Of a DNA stretch of 48,323 bases, positions 32,656 to 41,121 are shown in pieces. Below the pieces are notes generated by a model, which made no database searches, had not been told where the DNA came from, and saw only the letters and a list, made by a program, of their open reading frames with translations. The position numbers were made by a program, and so were the translations under genes. Source of the stretch: Nitrospirota bacterium (GTDB lineage Bacteria; Nitrospirota_A; Leptospirillia; Leptospirillales; Leptospirillaceae); NCBI GenBank assembly GCA_027415455.1, contig DAIBSV010000002.1, positions 1-48,323 on the forward strand, written 5' to 3'. The stretch's first letter is position 1. Each line of letters opens with the position of its first letter.

Positions 32656-34230
32656 ATGAGTCACGCGAACCATGGCATCAAAAGAGCACTGATCAGCGTT
32701 TCCGACAAGACTGATATCGAAGCATTTGCCCGGCGCCTCGCCCATATGGGAGTCGAGATCCTGTCGACGGGAGGGACGGCCAAGGCCCTTCGGGCCGCAG
32801 GGGTCCCGGTCAAGGATGTCTCGGCCGAGACGGGCTTTCCGGAGATCCTCGGAGGCAGGGTCAAGACCCTCCACCCCAAAATCCACGGCGGAATTCTGGG
32901 GAAACGGGACGAGTCGGAGCACCGGCGCGAAATGGAAACCCACGGGATCACCCCCATCGATCTCGTCTGCATCAATCTCTATCCCTTTGTCCAGACCGTC
33001 TCCAGGCCGGGAACCACGCTCGAGGAAGCCTGCGAGCAGATCGATATCGGCGGGCCGGCCATGGTCCGGGCTTCGTCGAAGAACTTCCGGGATGTGATCA
33101 TTCTCACCGATCCCACGGACTACGATCGGGTCCTCGCCCTTCTCGAGAGCGGCTCTCCGGTGCCCCAGGAGCTTCGGCGGGAGCTCGCCGCCAAGGCCTA
33201 CCGGATGACCAGCGCCTACGATGCCGCCATCGCCTCCTATCTCGCCCCCTCCGGGGAGGGGGAACTCTTCCCCGCCACATTCTCCCCTTCCTTCACTTTG
33301 TCCCAGACTCTCCGCTACGGGGAGAACCCCCACCAGAAGGGGGCCTTCTACCGCTCTTCCGACCCGAAGGACGTCGGAGTCGGATCGGCTGTCAAGCGCC
33401 ACGGCAAGGAGCTTTCCTACAACAACGTTCTGGATGCCCACTCCGCCCTGGCCCTGGTCCGGGAGTTTTCCGGACCGGCGACGGTCATCGTGAAGCACAA
33501 CAACCCGTGCGGTGTCTCGACCGGAGCTTCCCTTCTGGAAACCTACCGCCAGGCCCGGGACACCGATCCCGTCTCCTCCTTCGGCGGGGTGGTGGCGCTG
33601 AACCGTCCCGTTGACCTCCCCACGGCGGAGGAAATGGCGAAGATCTTCCTCGAGGTCGTCATCGCTCCCGGATTCTCGTCCGAGGCCCTCTCCGTGCTGA
33701 CGAAAAAGAAGGACATCCGTCTCCTCGAGTCCCCCGAGGCCTTCGGGAAGACACCGGAGGAAGGCCGGGACATCCTTGAGTTTCGCTCCGTTTCGGGAGG
33801 ACTCCTCGTCCAGACCCCCGACCGGATCGTGATGCCGGGCCGGGACCAGGTGACCTTCGCCACCAAGCGGATTCCGACAGAGGCCGAGTGGGCGGATGCC
33901 GTCTTCGCATTCACCGTCGGCAAGCACGTCCGCTCCAACGCCATCATCCTCGTCAAGGATCAGGTGACGGTCGGCATCGGGGCCGGGCAGATGTCCCGGG
34001 TGGATTCGGTGAGGCTCTCCGGGATGAAGGCGAACCGGACCACGAATGGAACGGTGCTGGCCTCCGACGCCTTCTTTCCTTTCCGGGACGGGATCGACGA
34101 GGCGGCGAAGCTCGGCGTTTCGGGAATCGTCCAGCCCGGAGGCTCGATCCGCGACAAGGAGGTTTTCGAGGCCGCCGACGAGTACGGGATGTTCATGATC
34201 CTGACGGGGATCCGCCACTTCAAGCACTGA
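32656..34230 (+). CDS. purH: Bifunctional AICAR formyltransferase/IMP cyclohydrolase
   Basis: A 524-aa enzyme for the last two steps of purine synthesis. The N-terminal MGS-like domain (residues 1-150) has LISVSDKTDIEAFAR and GRVKTLHPKIHGGIL, and the transformylase domain has the signature KHNNPCGVS and GAGQMSRVDSVR. The C-terminal RHFKH is usual. ATG at 32656 has AAGGAG 7 nt upstream. The 108-bp gap before it is non-coding. purD follows after 37 nt, a common pairing. Confidence 0.96.
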   Translation: MSHANHGIKRALISVSDKTDIEAFARRLAHMGVEILSTGGTAKALRAAGVPVKDVSAETGFPEILGGRVKTLHPKIHGGILGKRDESEHRREMETHGITPIDLVCINLYPFVQTVSRPGTTLEEACEQIDIGGPAMVRASSKNFRDVIILTDPTDYDRVLALLESGSPVPQELRRELAAKAYRMTSAYDAAIASYLAPSGEGELFPATFSPSFTLSQTLRYGENPHQKGAFYRSSDPKDVGVGSAVKRHGKELSYNNVLDAHSALALVREFSGPATVIVKHNNPCGVSTGASLLETYRQARDTDPVSSFGGVVALNRPVDLPTAEEMAKIFLEVVIAPGFSSEALSVLTKKKDIRLLESPEAFGKTPEEGRDILEFRSVSGGLLVQTPDRIVMPGRDQVTFATKRIPTEAEWADAVFAFTVGKHVRSNAIILVKDQVTVGIGAGQMSRVDSVRLSGMKANRTTNGTVLASDAFFPFRDGIDEAAKLGVSGIVQPGGSIRDKEVFEAADEYGMFMILTGIRHFKH

Positions 34231-34267
34231 TCCGCCGAAACCGGAGATGAAGGAAAGGGAGGGAAAG

Positions 34268-35539
34268 ATGGGGAAAAATGTCGCCGTCGTCGGTTCAGGG
34301 GCCCGGGAACACGCCCTGGTGGCGGCGCTCCTGCGCTCGGGGAAGGGGATCCGGGTCACGGTCTGGCCGGGAAACGACGGCATGGAGGGCATCGTCCGGG
34401 GAGAAGCGCTTCCGGAGGATCCGTCCCTGGCCGCCAAGATTCTCTCCGGTTCGGAGGCGGACCTCGTCGTGATCGGTCCGGAAAAGCCCCTGATTGAAGG
34501 GCTGTCGGATGCCCTCCGTGCGCGGGGGATCCCTGTCGTGGGCCCCGGTTCTGGGGCGGCCCGGATCGAGGGGTCGAAGATCTTCGCGAAGGAGCTCATG
34601 GGGCGGGTGGGAGTCCCGACGGCCGAATGGGCGCGGGTTTCCGGACGGTCCGAAGCGGAGGTGCTCCGGAAACGCTGGGGGCTTCCCCTCGTCTTCAAGG
34701 CCGACGGTCTGGCCCAGGGAAAGGGCGTCGCCGTCGTGAAGTCGGAGGAGGAATGGGCGGAGGCCCTGAGCCGCTACTTCGATCGGCGGGAGGTCCCGGG
34801 GGGGGAGGTCGTTCTCCTGGAACGGGGCCTCTCGGGACCGGAGGTCTCGTTCATCGTGGCCACCGACGGCCGGCGATTCGTTCCATTCCCGACCGCCCGG
34901 GACTTCAAGCGGATCCGGGACGGGGACCAGGGGCCGAACACCGGGGGAATGGGCGCCCTGTCGCCAGTTCCCGGGTGGACAGGAAAGGACCAGGAGCGCG
35001 CCTGCGAGATCATCGAACGCTGTCTCTGGGGGCTTGCGAAGGGGGGAACCCCTTTCTCCGGATTCCTGTACGCCGGCCTCATGATGACCGCCGACGGCCC
35101 ATCCGTCCTCGAGTTCAACGCCCGCATGGGAGATCCGGAGGCACAGCTTCTCTTCGAAACTCTCGGGGACCGGGCTCTTCCCCTCATGGAGGAGGTGGCG
35201 GCCGGATCCCTGGGCAATGGCTGGGAAATCCCCGGCACTCCGCGCGTCGGGGTCGTTCTGGCCGCGGAGGGGTATCCGGAAAAGCCTGTTCCGGGGGATC
35301 CGGTGGAGGGGCTTCCGCCTTCCGGGGAGATTCTCTCCGAGGGAACATTCTATCTGGCCGGGGTTCGGCGTGAGGGCGGGATTCTTCGCGCCTCCGGCGG
35401 CCGGGTCCTGACCGCCGTCGGCCGGGGGGAGACCCTGGCCGCGGCCCGGGAGGCCGCCTACCGCCTGATGGGAGGCATTCGCCTTCGGGGCGGACAGTTT
35501 CGATCCGACATCGCCCTTCGGGAAGCGGACAAGGGGTAG
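34268..35539 (+). CDS. purD: Phosphoribosylamine-glycine ligase
   Basis: A 423-aa ATP-grasp enzyme, the second step of purine synthesis. The N-terminal VVGSGAREHAL is the family start, FKADGLAQGKGVAVV and RDGDQGPNTGGMGALSP are the ATP-grasp loops, and EFNARMGDPEAQ is the metal-binding segment. The ATG at 34268 has GGGAGG 5 nt upstream, while the ATG at 34247 has its GGAG directly against the start codon and is less likely. It sits just after purH. Confidence 0.94.
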   Translation: MGKNVAVVGSGAREHALVAALLRSGKGIRVTVWPGNDGMEGIVRGEALPEDPSLAAKILSGSEADLVVIGPEKPLIEGLSDALRARGIPVVGPGSGAARIEGSKIFAKELMGRVGVPTAEWARVSGRSEAEVLRKRWGLPLVFKADGLAQGKGVAVVKSEEEWAEALSRYFDRREVPGGEVVLLERGLSGPEVSFIVATDGRRFVPFPTARDFKRIRDGDQGPNTGGMGALSPVPGWTGKDQERACEIIERCLWGLAKGGTPFSGFLYAGLMMTADGPSVLEFNARMGDPEAQLLFETLGDRALPLMEEVAAGSLGNGWEIPGTPRVGVVLAAEGYPEKPVPGDPVEGLPPSGEILSEGTFYLAGVRREGGILRASGGRVLTAVGRGETLAAAREAAYRLMGGIRLRGGQFRSDIALREADKG

Positions 35540-35548
35540 GGCAGGGAG

Positions 35549-36160
35549 GTGGTTCCTGCGCCCGTTTTTTCCCTGTCCCGCCGTTCTGACTGGCGCGCGA
35601 TCAAAAACTGGTTTCTGTCGGGGAGGGTGGCGGGGTTTCCTGCCGAGTTCGCCTACGCCCTGGCCGAGATCCCGACCCGTCGGCCCCCGGAGGAGTCGGG
35701 TCGGCTTCATCGCCTCAAGGGGCGACCCGACACGAAACCGGTGCTCTATCTTGCGGGAAGCCGCGCCATCGTCTCCCGGTTCGCAATCCTCCCCTCCGAC
35801 CCTTCCCGTCTCCGGTTTCTCGACCGCGGTCCACGCTTTCTGACCTTTCTTCTTCCTGCCAGGCGCTGCGCCGCATCCCTGGGAATGTCCCGCTCCGGAA
35901 AGGTGGCCTTCCGGATCCCCGAAGACCCTCTCCTCCGGGAGTTTCTCGTCTATCTGGGAGAGCCGCTTTCCGGGACCAGCCTGAACCGGTCTGGAGAACC
36001 GCCTCTCCGGAGCCTTGAGGAAATTCGCATGGTTTTCCCGGATCTTGCGGTCGTGGACGGAGGGTTCCGGCCCGGCGCACCCGTCTCGCCCATTCTCGAT
36101 CTGACCCTCTTCGACCGCCCCGTTCCCCGCCGCTCCTGGCGCTCCCTGCCGATTCGCTGA
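35549..36160 (+). CDS. TsaC/Sua5/YrdC-like protein (divergent)
   Basis: A 203-aa protein with a YrdC fold: SGRVAGFPAEFAYALA, then LKGRPDTKPVLYL with the K-x-R substrate motif, FRIPEDPLL, and SLNRSGEPPL (S-x-N-x-S-G). TsaC makes threonylcarbamoyl-AMP for the t6A modification of tRNA. Divergent points are the shortened loop after AEFAYALA and the missing C-terminal STV(I/V)D run, replaced by SPILDLTLFD. It could be the genome's TsaC or a paralogue of unknown role. GTG at 35549 follows purD closely, so it is probably in the same operon. Confidence 0.65.
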   Translation: MVPAPVFSLSRRSDWRAIKNWFLSGRVAGFPAEFAYALAEIPTRRPPEESGRLHRLKGRPDTKPVLYLAGSRAIVSRFAILPSDPSRLRFLDRGPRFLTFLLPARRCAASLGMSRSGKVAFRIPEDPLLREFLVYLGEPLSGTSLNRSGEPPLRSLEEIRMVFPDLAVVDGGFRPGAPVSPILDLTLFDRPVPRRSWRSLPIR

Positions 36161-36253
36161 GCAAATAGGTTTTCTCCGCGGATCCCGACTTCCCCTTCCT
36201 GTATCCTCTGGTATAGTCAATCAAGGTCTGGGAAGGGGAGGGGAGGGAGAGCC

Positions 36254-36439
36254 ATGTCGGAAAAATCCGGAAAAAGCCGTCGTCGTCGGGAGATCCTCCC
36301 CGAGAGACCATCGGGAAGGAGACCGTCCATTCCTCCCGGCCATCCGATGAAACCGCGGATTTCCCGCAGGGAGAAGGAGCGGGAGCGAAGAAGATTGGAA
36401 GAGGAGTCCTCCGAGGATGGGCAAAACAGTCCGGAATGA
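36254..36439 (+). CDS. Small Arg/Glu-rich protein
   Basis: A 61-aa protein, very rich in Arg, Lys, Glu and Pro (RRRREILPERPSGRRP, then SRREKERERRRLEEE). No domain or membrane segment is visible; the second half could be a charged helix. ATG at 36254 has GGGAGGGAG upstream. It overlaps the CHAD gene by 23 nt and precedes it, so the two may be coupled. Low complexity means it could be a non-functional reading. Confidence 0.45.
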   Translation: MSEKSGKSRRRREILPERPSGRRPSIPPGHPMKPRISRREKERERRRLEEESSEDGQNSPE

Positions 36440-37277
36440 CATCGGGACTTCCTCAGGGGAGGGGACCTTCCCCGGTCCTGGCGCGGGGAGGATCTGGGCG
36501 GATCGCTTCGTGGGCCAGATCGAAAAGACCCTCCGGAGTCCCTCCCGCAGAAATGTCCACAGCCTTCGGCGCCTTTGCCGGTTCGGTATGGCGCTCCTCC
36601 TGGCTCCCCGGCTCGCACGCGACCCATTCCGACCGGAGATGGAAAAACTTCTCTCCGGGACTCTCAGGATTTCCCGAACCCTGCGGAACTCCGATGTCCT
36701 CCGACGATTTCTCGCCCGGGAAAATCTCTCTCTCGAAGGGGTCCTTTCACGAAAAGAGCAGGCAAAAAAATTCCGGCGACGCCTGGAGCGTCTCTGGGGC
36801 CCGGACAGGGAAAAGCTCTTCGGAAGGGAAGTCGGAAGAATCTTCCGGAGTCTTCTGCGGAAGGATCCGGAGAGAGAACGGACCGCGGAGGAGGATCTGT
36901 TCGGGACTCTCCGGGAGCTTGCCGCCTTCTACCCCCTTTGGAGCACGGGTGTCGAGAGATCCTTCGAGGCCATCCACGCCCTTCGGATCCGACTCAAGGC
37001 CATCGACGGCCGTGAGAAGTTCATCGAACAAGGTATTTTCTCCGGTCCGCCCCTCGAAGAGACCCGGGCGGCGGATCTCCGGAGGATCCTTCGTCTCCTC
37101 GGCCGGATGAGCGATCTTATGATGCTGGAGGGGATGGTTCCTTGCCTTTCAGGGAGGAAAGGAGAGCGAAGGCGCTTTTTGAAGAAGATCAGGAAGATCA
37201 AACTTGAAACAGACCGGAAAATCTTCCGGTTTCTGGCATCTGAGGCGGTACGGACGTCTTCGCCCCGTCCGGAATGA
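36417..37277 (+). CDS. CHAD-domain protein
   Basis: A 286-aa, mainly alpha-helical, basic protein. The conserved His-containing helices of CHAD are seen as VHSLRRLCRFGMALL near residue 47 and IHALRIRLKAIDG near residue 187, with many Arg/Lys on the exposed faces. CHAD domains bind inorganic polyphosphate. The region between is shorter than in typical members and there is no CYTH domain in front. ATG at 36417 has GAGG directly upstream within the preceding small gene. It is followed by a strong bidirectional terminator. Confidence 0.72.
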   Translation: MGKTVRNDIGTSSGEGTFPGPGAGRIWADRFVGQIEKTLRSPSRRNVHSLRRLCRFGMALLLAPRLARDPFRPEMEKLLSGTLRISRTLRNSDVLRRFLARENLSLEGVLSRKEQAKKFRRRLERLWGPDREKLFGREVGRIFRSLLRKDPERERTAEEDLFGTLRELAAFYPLWSTGVERSFEAIHALRIRLKAIDGREKFIEQGIFSGPPLEETRAADLRRILRLLGRMSDLMMLEGMVPCLSGRKGERRRFLKKIRKIKLETDRKIFRFLASEAVRTSSPRPE

Positions 37278-37319
37278 ATTCCAAGCGGCGGGCGTTGGAA
37301 GAATCCGATGAGACGGGAG

Positions 37320-37354
37320 ACGAAAAGGGGTGGCAATCTGCCGCCCCTTTTCGT
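37320..37354. terminator. Bidirectional terminator between CHAD and cbb3-type oxidase genes
   Basis: ACGAAAAGGGG-T-GGC pairs with GCC-G-CCCCTTTTCGT around a short loop: a 14-bp stem with one mismatch, with A4 and T4 in the arms so it can act in both directions. It is centred between convergent genes (stop at 37277, stop at 37385). Confidence 0.85.
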
Positions 37355-37384
37355 GTTGGAACTGCCAAGTGGTAGAAAGTTTTT

Positions 37385-38758
37385 TCAGGCGGGAGCCTCC
37401 TGGGGGATCGCCTTGGCGGCGGGAGATGTGGCGGTCCGGTAAAGGTTGTACAGGAAGATCCACTGGCCCGTGATGATCATGAAGCCGCCCCAGGACCGGG
37501 CCACCATGTAGGGGTGGGTCGCCTGGACGGAGGCCACGTAGGGGATCTCGTAGACCTTGGCCGCCGCCTGGATGAGGCCGGCCGCCGTGAGCGAGGTCCA
37601 GAAGATGATGAATCCGATCGTCATGAGCCAGTAGTGGTAGAGCTCGAGCGTCGGGTTGAATTTCCGCTTCAGGAGCCGTTCCAGACCGTAGTACATGGCG
37701 CCGATCTCCATGAAGGAGGAGAAGCCCAGAAGGGCCAGATGGGCGTGGGCCACGATCCAGTGGGTCCCGTGGATGTACCAGTTGATCGCCCGGGTCTGCT
37801 GGAATCCGCCCTGGAAGAAGAGGGGAATGCCCATCAGTGTTCCGGTGATTGCCCAGCGGATGGGTGGCACCTCCACGAAAAGTCGCCACTTGCCCTGCAT
37901 GGTGAGAAGGGCGTTGGCGATGAAGGCCATACCGGGAACCAGGATCATGACCCCGGAGACGGAGGCGAAGGATTTGAGCCACTCGGGGATGGGAGCCCCC
38001 ATCAGGTGGTGCGCGCCGGGGGTGGAGTAGAAGGCGAAGAGCCCCCAGAAGGTGAGATGGGCCAGCTTGTGGCTGTAGAGCGGATTGCCCGAGAGCTTGG
38101 GAATCAGGTACATCCCGATTCCGATGGAAACCGGTGTAATCCAGATCCCGAGCTGGTTGTGGCCGTTCCACCAGGTCAGAAGGGCTTCGTTCAGTCCCGT
38201 GATGTGAAAGACCTCCACCGACTGGGTCAGGGAATAGTCGGTCGTCATGTAAAGGACGGCCGCCATCATGATCCAGGTGGTGGGATAGAGACCCTTCACC
38301 GTCCGGGTGAGCACGGTCATCCAGACATTCACTCCCAGGGGAACGAAGATGAAGGCGACGACATAGATGTCGATCGGCCAGGCATACTCCGAATACTCCC
38401 GTCCCGAGCTGATCCCAAGGTCCAGGGAAATATCGGCGATAATGATCCCCAGGTTCCAGAGCCAGATATTCATGACGCCGAGCCGCTCGCTCCAGAGCCT
38501 CGTTCCGCAGAGGACGGGAGTCATATAGAACATGGCGGCCGCAAAGGCCATCGAGATCCAGGCGTAGATCACCGTCAGGACATGGACCGGCCGGATGTGG
38601 CCGAAGTTCAGGTAGGGCGTTCCCGAGAGAACGTCGGGGTAGGAGAGTTTGAGCGAGGTGACGAAACCCAGTGTCGTCCCCATCGCCAGCCAGAAAACGG
38701 AAGATATGATCGCCGTCTTGGCGGCCGTTCCGGAAGGTATTTCTTTTCTTGAGGTCAT
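37385..38758 (-). CDS. ccoN: cbb3-type (C-family) heme-copper oxidase subunit I
   Basis: A 457-aa membrane protein with about 12 helices. Ligands fit C-family oxidases: H59 (heme b), H200 (CuB, NGHNQLG), H250 and H251 (CuB, GAHHLMGAP), and H338/H340 (AHAHLALLG, b3 and b). Y244 (FAFYSTPG) takes the place of the tyrosine cross-linked to the CuB His in CcoN; the glutamates of nitric-oxide reductase NorB are absent. It should reduce O2. No ccoO, ccoP or other subunit gene is next to it; the gene stands alone between terminator and radC. ATG 38758 has AGGGAGG upstream. Confidence 0.85.
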   Translation of the reverse strand: MTSRKEIPSGTAAKTAIISSVFWLAMGTTLGFVTSLKLSYPDVLSGTPYLNFGHIRPVHVLTVIYAWISMAFAAAMFYMTPVLCGTRLWSERLGVMNIWLWNLGIIIADISLDLGISSGREYSEYAWPIDIYVVAFIFVPLGVNVWMTVLTRTVKGLYPTTWIMMAAVLYMTTDYSLTQSVEVFHITGLNEALLTWWNGHNQLGIWITPVSIGIGMYLIPKLSGNPLYSHKLAHLTFWGLFAFYSTPGAHHLMGAPIPEWLKSFASVSGVMILVPGMAFIANALLTMQGKWRLFVEVPPIRWAITGTLMGIPLFFQGGFQQTRAINWYIHGTHWIVAHAHLALLGFSSFMEIGAMYYGLERLLKRKFNPTLELYHYWLMTIGFIIFWTSLTAAGLIQAAAKVYEIPYVASVQATHPYMVARSWGGFMIITGQWIFLYNLYRTATSPAAKAIPQEAPA

Positions 38759-38799
38759 GACAGTCCTCCCTGTTGCAGCGTGGGCATGATCCGAAGGGG

Positions 38800-38828
38800 G
38801 GAGCCTCCCGCCGTCAGGACGGGGCTCC
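38800..38828 (-). other. Leader hairpin upstream of ccoN
   Basis: GGAGCC (38800-38805) pairs with GGCTCC (38823-38828), and inside CCGT pairs with ACGG around CAGG, with a 5-nt bulge on one side. It lies in the 5' leader of ccoN, about 45 nt before the start codon. It could affect stability or translation, or be a small mobile-element end. No run of T follows. Confidence 0.45.
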
Positions 38829-38949
38829 TACCCATTCTTTCAGCCTACGTCAGGGCTAAAACCGGCGACCAATCAGAAAAGATTTTCAGGGACATTAAAA
38901 AATCAAAACATTCCCGAAAGGAAGAGGAATTCTGTTTTCTGGGGATTTT

Positions 38950-39648
38950 TTAGCCGTCCATTGCCGCTCCCCTGTCCCGGAGACTCACCCAGGCGTGGTC
39001 CCCCACCACAACGTGGTCCAGAACCCGAATTCCCAGAAGCCGTCCGCACTCGACCAGCCGGGTGGTGAGATTCCAGTCGTCGGGAGAGGGTTCCGGATCT
39101 CCCGAGGGGTGGTTGTGGACGAAGATCACTGCCGCCGCCGATTCCCGGATGGCTGGGGAGAAGGCCTCCCGTGGATGCACCGGCGTCATGGACAGGGTTC
39201 CCTCCGAGATCCGCTCGCTCTTTCTGAGTCGGTGCTTCTGGTCGAGCAGAAGCACCCAGAAGGACTCCTTCCGGTCCTCACGAAGACGGGGTCCCAGAAT
39301 CCGGTAGACATTCTCCCCGGAGCGGATCGCCTCCTCCGGGACCAGGGAGCGCTCGGCCAGGCGCCGTCCCAGCTCGAGTGCTGCCAGGATCTGGGCTCCT
39401 TTCGCGAGGCCCACCCCCTTGATCTTCGAGAGATCCGCGATCAGCTGGCGCGAGAGCCCCGGAATGCCGTCGAAGGTGGTCAGGAGGCGTTTGGCCAGGG
39501 CCAGGGCCGATTCGTTTCTGTTGCCGGTCCGCAGGAGAATGGCCAGAAGCTCGGAATCCGCGAGGTTCCTGGGTCCCGAAGCGGCAAGCCGCTCCCTGGG
39601 TCGTTCGTATTCCGGCCATTCGGAAACGCGATTCGAACCATCAGCCAT
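38950..39648 (-). CDS. radC: RadC family JAB/MPN domain protein
   Basis: A 232-aa protein: N-terminal helix-hairpin-helix region (PRERLAASGPRNLADSELL, then KIKGVGLAKGAQI) and a C-terminal JAMM metalloprotease-like fold with VHNHPSGDPEPSPDD (zinc ligands H178, H180, D191). RadC was named for DNA repair but its biochemical role is unsettled. ATG at 39648 has AAAGGA about 9 nt upstream. A promoter-overlapping palindrome at 39684-39702 suggests repressor control. Confidence 0.92.
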   Translation of the reverse strand: MADGSNRVSEWPEYERPRERLAASGPRNLADSELLAILLRTGNRNESALALAKRLLTTFDGIPGLSRQLIADLSKIKGVGLAKGAQILAALELGRRLAERSLVPEEAIRSGENVYRILGPRLREDRKESFWVLLLDQKHRLRKSERISEGTLSMTPVHPREAFSPAIRESAAAVIFVHNHPSGDPEPSPDDWNLTTRLVECGRLLGIRVLDHVVVGDHAWVSLRDRGAAMDG

Positions 39649-39673
39649 ATTCTATTTCCTTTCAGTTTACCAA

Positions 39674-39702
39674 GTGATAAGGGCTTGTACCGGCCGTACA
39701 AG
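39674..39702 (-). promoter_or_regulatory. radC promoter with overlapping operator-like palindrome
   Basis: CTTGTACCGGCCGTACAAG (39684-39702) has perfect 7-bp arms. On the minus strand TTGTAC (39696-39701) forms a -35 box, 16 nt from TATCAC (39674-39679) as a -10 box, so the palindrome covers the -35 region. This layout is typical of repression. The repressor is not known; SOS control is a thought only because of the radC context. Confidence 0.5.
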
Positions 39703-39757
39703 ATAAACTCTTTTTGAAAGAAAAGGAATATGGATCGATAAAAAAGGACTAAATCGA

Positions 39758-40417
39758 TCAGATTTTTTTTTGATGATGATTGGCCGTGTAATCGATCCAT
39801 GGGCGCAGGATGAGGACAAGAAGGACGGATCCGGCCACATCGGAGCTCCAGTGCCAGCCAAGGGCCACGACACCCGCCATGATCAGAAGTGCCCAGGTCA
39901 GAACGGCAAAACGGAGGCGGGGATAGTAGCGGTCGACGAAGAGCAGGATCAGAAGGACGCGGAAGGTGTGTCCCGAAGGAAAGGAGGAGATGACATGAAA
40001 ATGGGCCGGGTAGAAGATTTCCCAGCCCGTCAGCGGATCGTGCTGAAACTCTTCCGTCGGGGCATAGCGCGGAAGGTTCATTTTGAGGAGATGCTCGAGG
40101 AGCGTTCCAAAAAAGAGCGCCGCCAGAAAAAAGAGAAGAACCGGACGCTCCTCCCTCCTCTGCCGCCACAGAAGTGTTCCGGCCACCATCAGAACCGGAA
40201 GCTCAATCTCCACGTTGCCCGAACGGCAGAGGATCGCCCAGAATTCGTAGAAGGGGGCGGGGAGGCCGGAAAGTGCCATCGAGAGCGCTCTGTCTGGATA
40301 AACGGTCCGATGGGCCATGAGAAGGAGGATCAGCCCCAGGAACAGGAGAAAAAAGGGAAAGGAGGCGGACAATGCCTGTCGCCACGGAGAGGACCGGAGC
40401 AGGGCGGAGCCGTTCAC
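39758..40417 (-). CDS. PAP2-family membrane phosphatase
   Basis: A 219-aa protein with six likely membrane helices. The catalytic motifs are LKMNLPRYAP, SSFPSGHTFR and GWHWSSDVAG, the PAP2 pattern with the last His in WHWSSD. It probably acts on lipid phosphates at the inner membrane. GTG at 40417 is preferred because it overlaps the upstream stop (GTGA), as elsewhere in the window; a GTG at 40432 would also work. It is the last gene of a three-gene unit. A hairpin GATCGAT-N13-ATCGATC (39733-39759) overlaps its stop. Confidence 0.82.
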   Translation of the reverse strand: MNGSALLRSSPWRQALSASFPFFLLFLGLILLLMAHRTVYPDRALSMALSGLPAPFYEFWAILCRSGNVEIELPVLMVAGTLLWRQRREERPVLLFFLAALFFGTLLEHLLKMNLPRYAPTEEFQHDPLTGWEIFYPAHFHVISSFPSGHTFRVLLILLFVDRYYPRLRFAVLTWALLIMAGVVALGWHWSSDVAGSVLLVLILRPWIDYTANHHQKKI

Positions 40418-41121
40418 GCGAGGGTCAGCCACAGGGGGATGGGACGGTGGCGGGCGTCATCGAATCCGGCCTTTCCCAGAAGAATGAGCAGATCGAAGGC
40501 ACGGAAGAAAACCCCGTTTCGAAACTTGACCGGAGGCCCCTCTCCGGGATCGCAGTCGCGCGGGTCGGTCAGCGTCCAGCAGATCCGGCACATGAGCGGT
40601 CTGTCCTCGTAGATTTCGCAAAGGCGGTCTTCTCCCAGAAAGGGGCAGAAGAGCCCTTTCTTCTCGTAGGCCTCGCAGGTCGCCAGCATGTCAGGAAGAG
40701 TCGTCAGGGGTCGTGAGGGATCCGCCGATCCTTTTAGCGAAAGGAGGCTCTCGGTCCGGGAGAGCAAACCTTCCTTCCATCGCTCCTTCCGGAGCCCCTC
40801 CGGCTCCCGGTCAATCCGCTCCCGCAGGATCTCCCCTTCTCCGCGGGTAACCGCCACCATCATGCGGCAGCAGGCGGCGCATCCCGCCCTGCAGGACATA
40901 TGATCGGCCACGCTCTCCCCCACCCGGTCGACGATCCGGTAGATTTCCCGGACAAGAGAAAGGGCCTCCCCACGGGATATCCTCCCGCCGGCCTTTTCGA
41001 TCCGCTCTCCGATCCGGCCCAGTTCCGCAAGGGACCCGAGATAGAGCGGGGGGGACAAGGTAAAGGTCTCCCCTTTCACGTTGCTGAAGGTCAGATCGTG
41101 GACCAGGGGATCGTCAGCCAT
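40414..41121 (-). CDS. CxxCxxCC-type (YkgJ-like) cysteine-cluster protein
   Basis: A 235-aa protein of the UPF0153/YkgJ superfamily, longer than the one at 16849. The core is SCRAGCAACCRMMV, and a second cluster is GLFCPFLGEDRLCEIYEDRPLMC split as CPFL, C and C, followed by CWTL. A further Cys lies in DPRDCDPG. These probably bind metal. ATG at 41121 has GGAGAGGAACGGAG upstream and overlaps the propeller gene by 8 nt. The frame is open far upstream but that part shadows the neighbour. Confidence 0.8.
   Translation of the reverse strand: MADDPLVHDLTFSNVKGETFTLSPPLYLGSLAELGRIGERIEKAGGRISRGEALSLVREIYRIVDRVGESVADHMSCRAGCAACCRMMVAVTRGEGEILRERIDREPEGLRKERWKEGLLSRTESLLSLKGSADPSRPLTTLPDMLATCEAYEKKGLFCPFLGEDRLCEIYEDRPLMCRICWTLTDPRDCDPGEGPPVKFRNGVFFRAFDLLILLGKAGFDDARHRPIPLWLTLA

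Noticed and set aside
37385..38758. Nitric-oxide reductase NorB instead of CcoN
   Set aside because: The NorB glutamates near the metal site are missing and the cross-link tyrosine of C-family oxidases is present.
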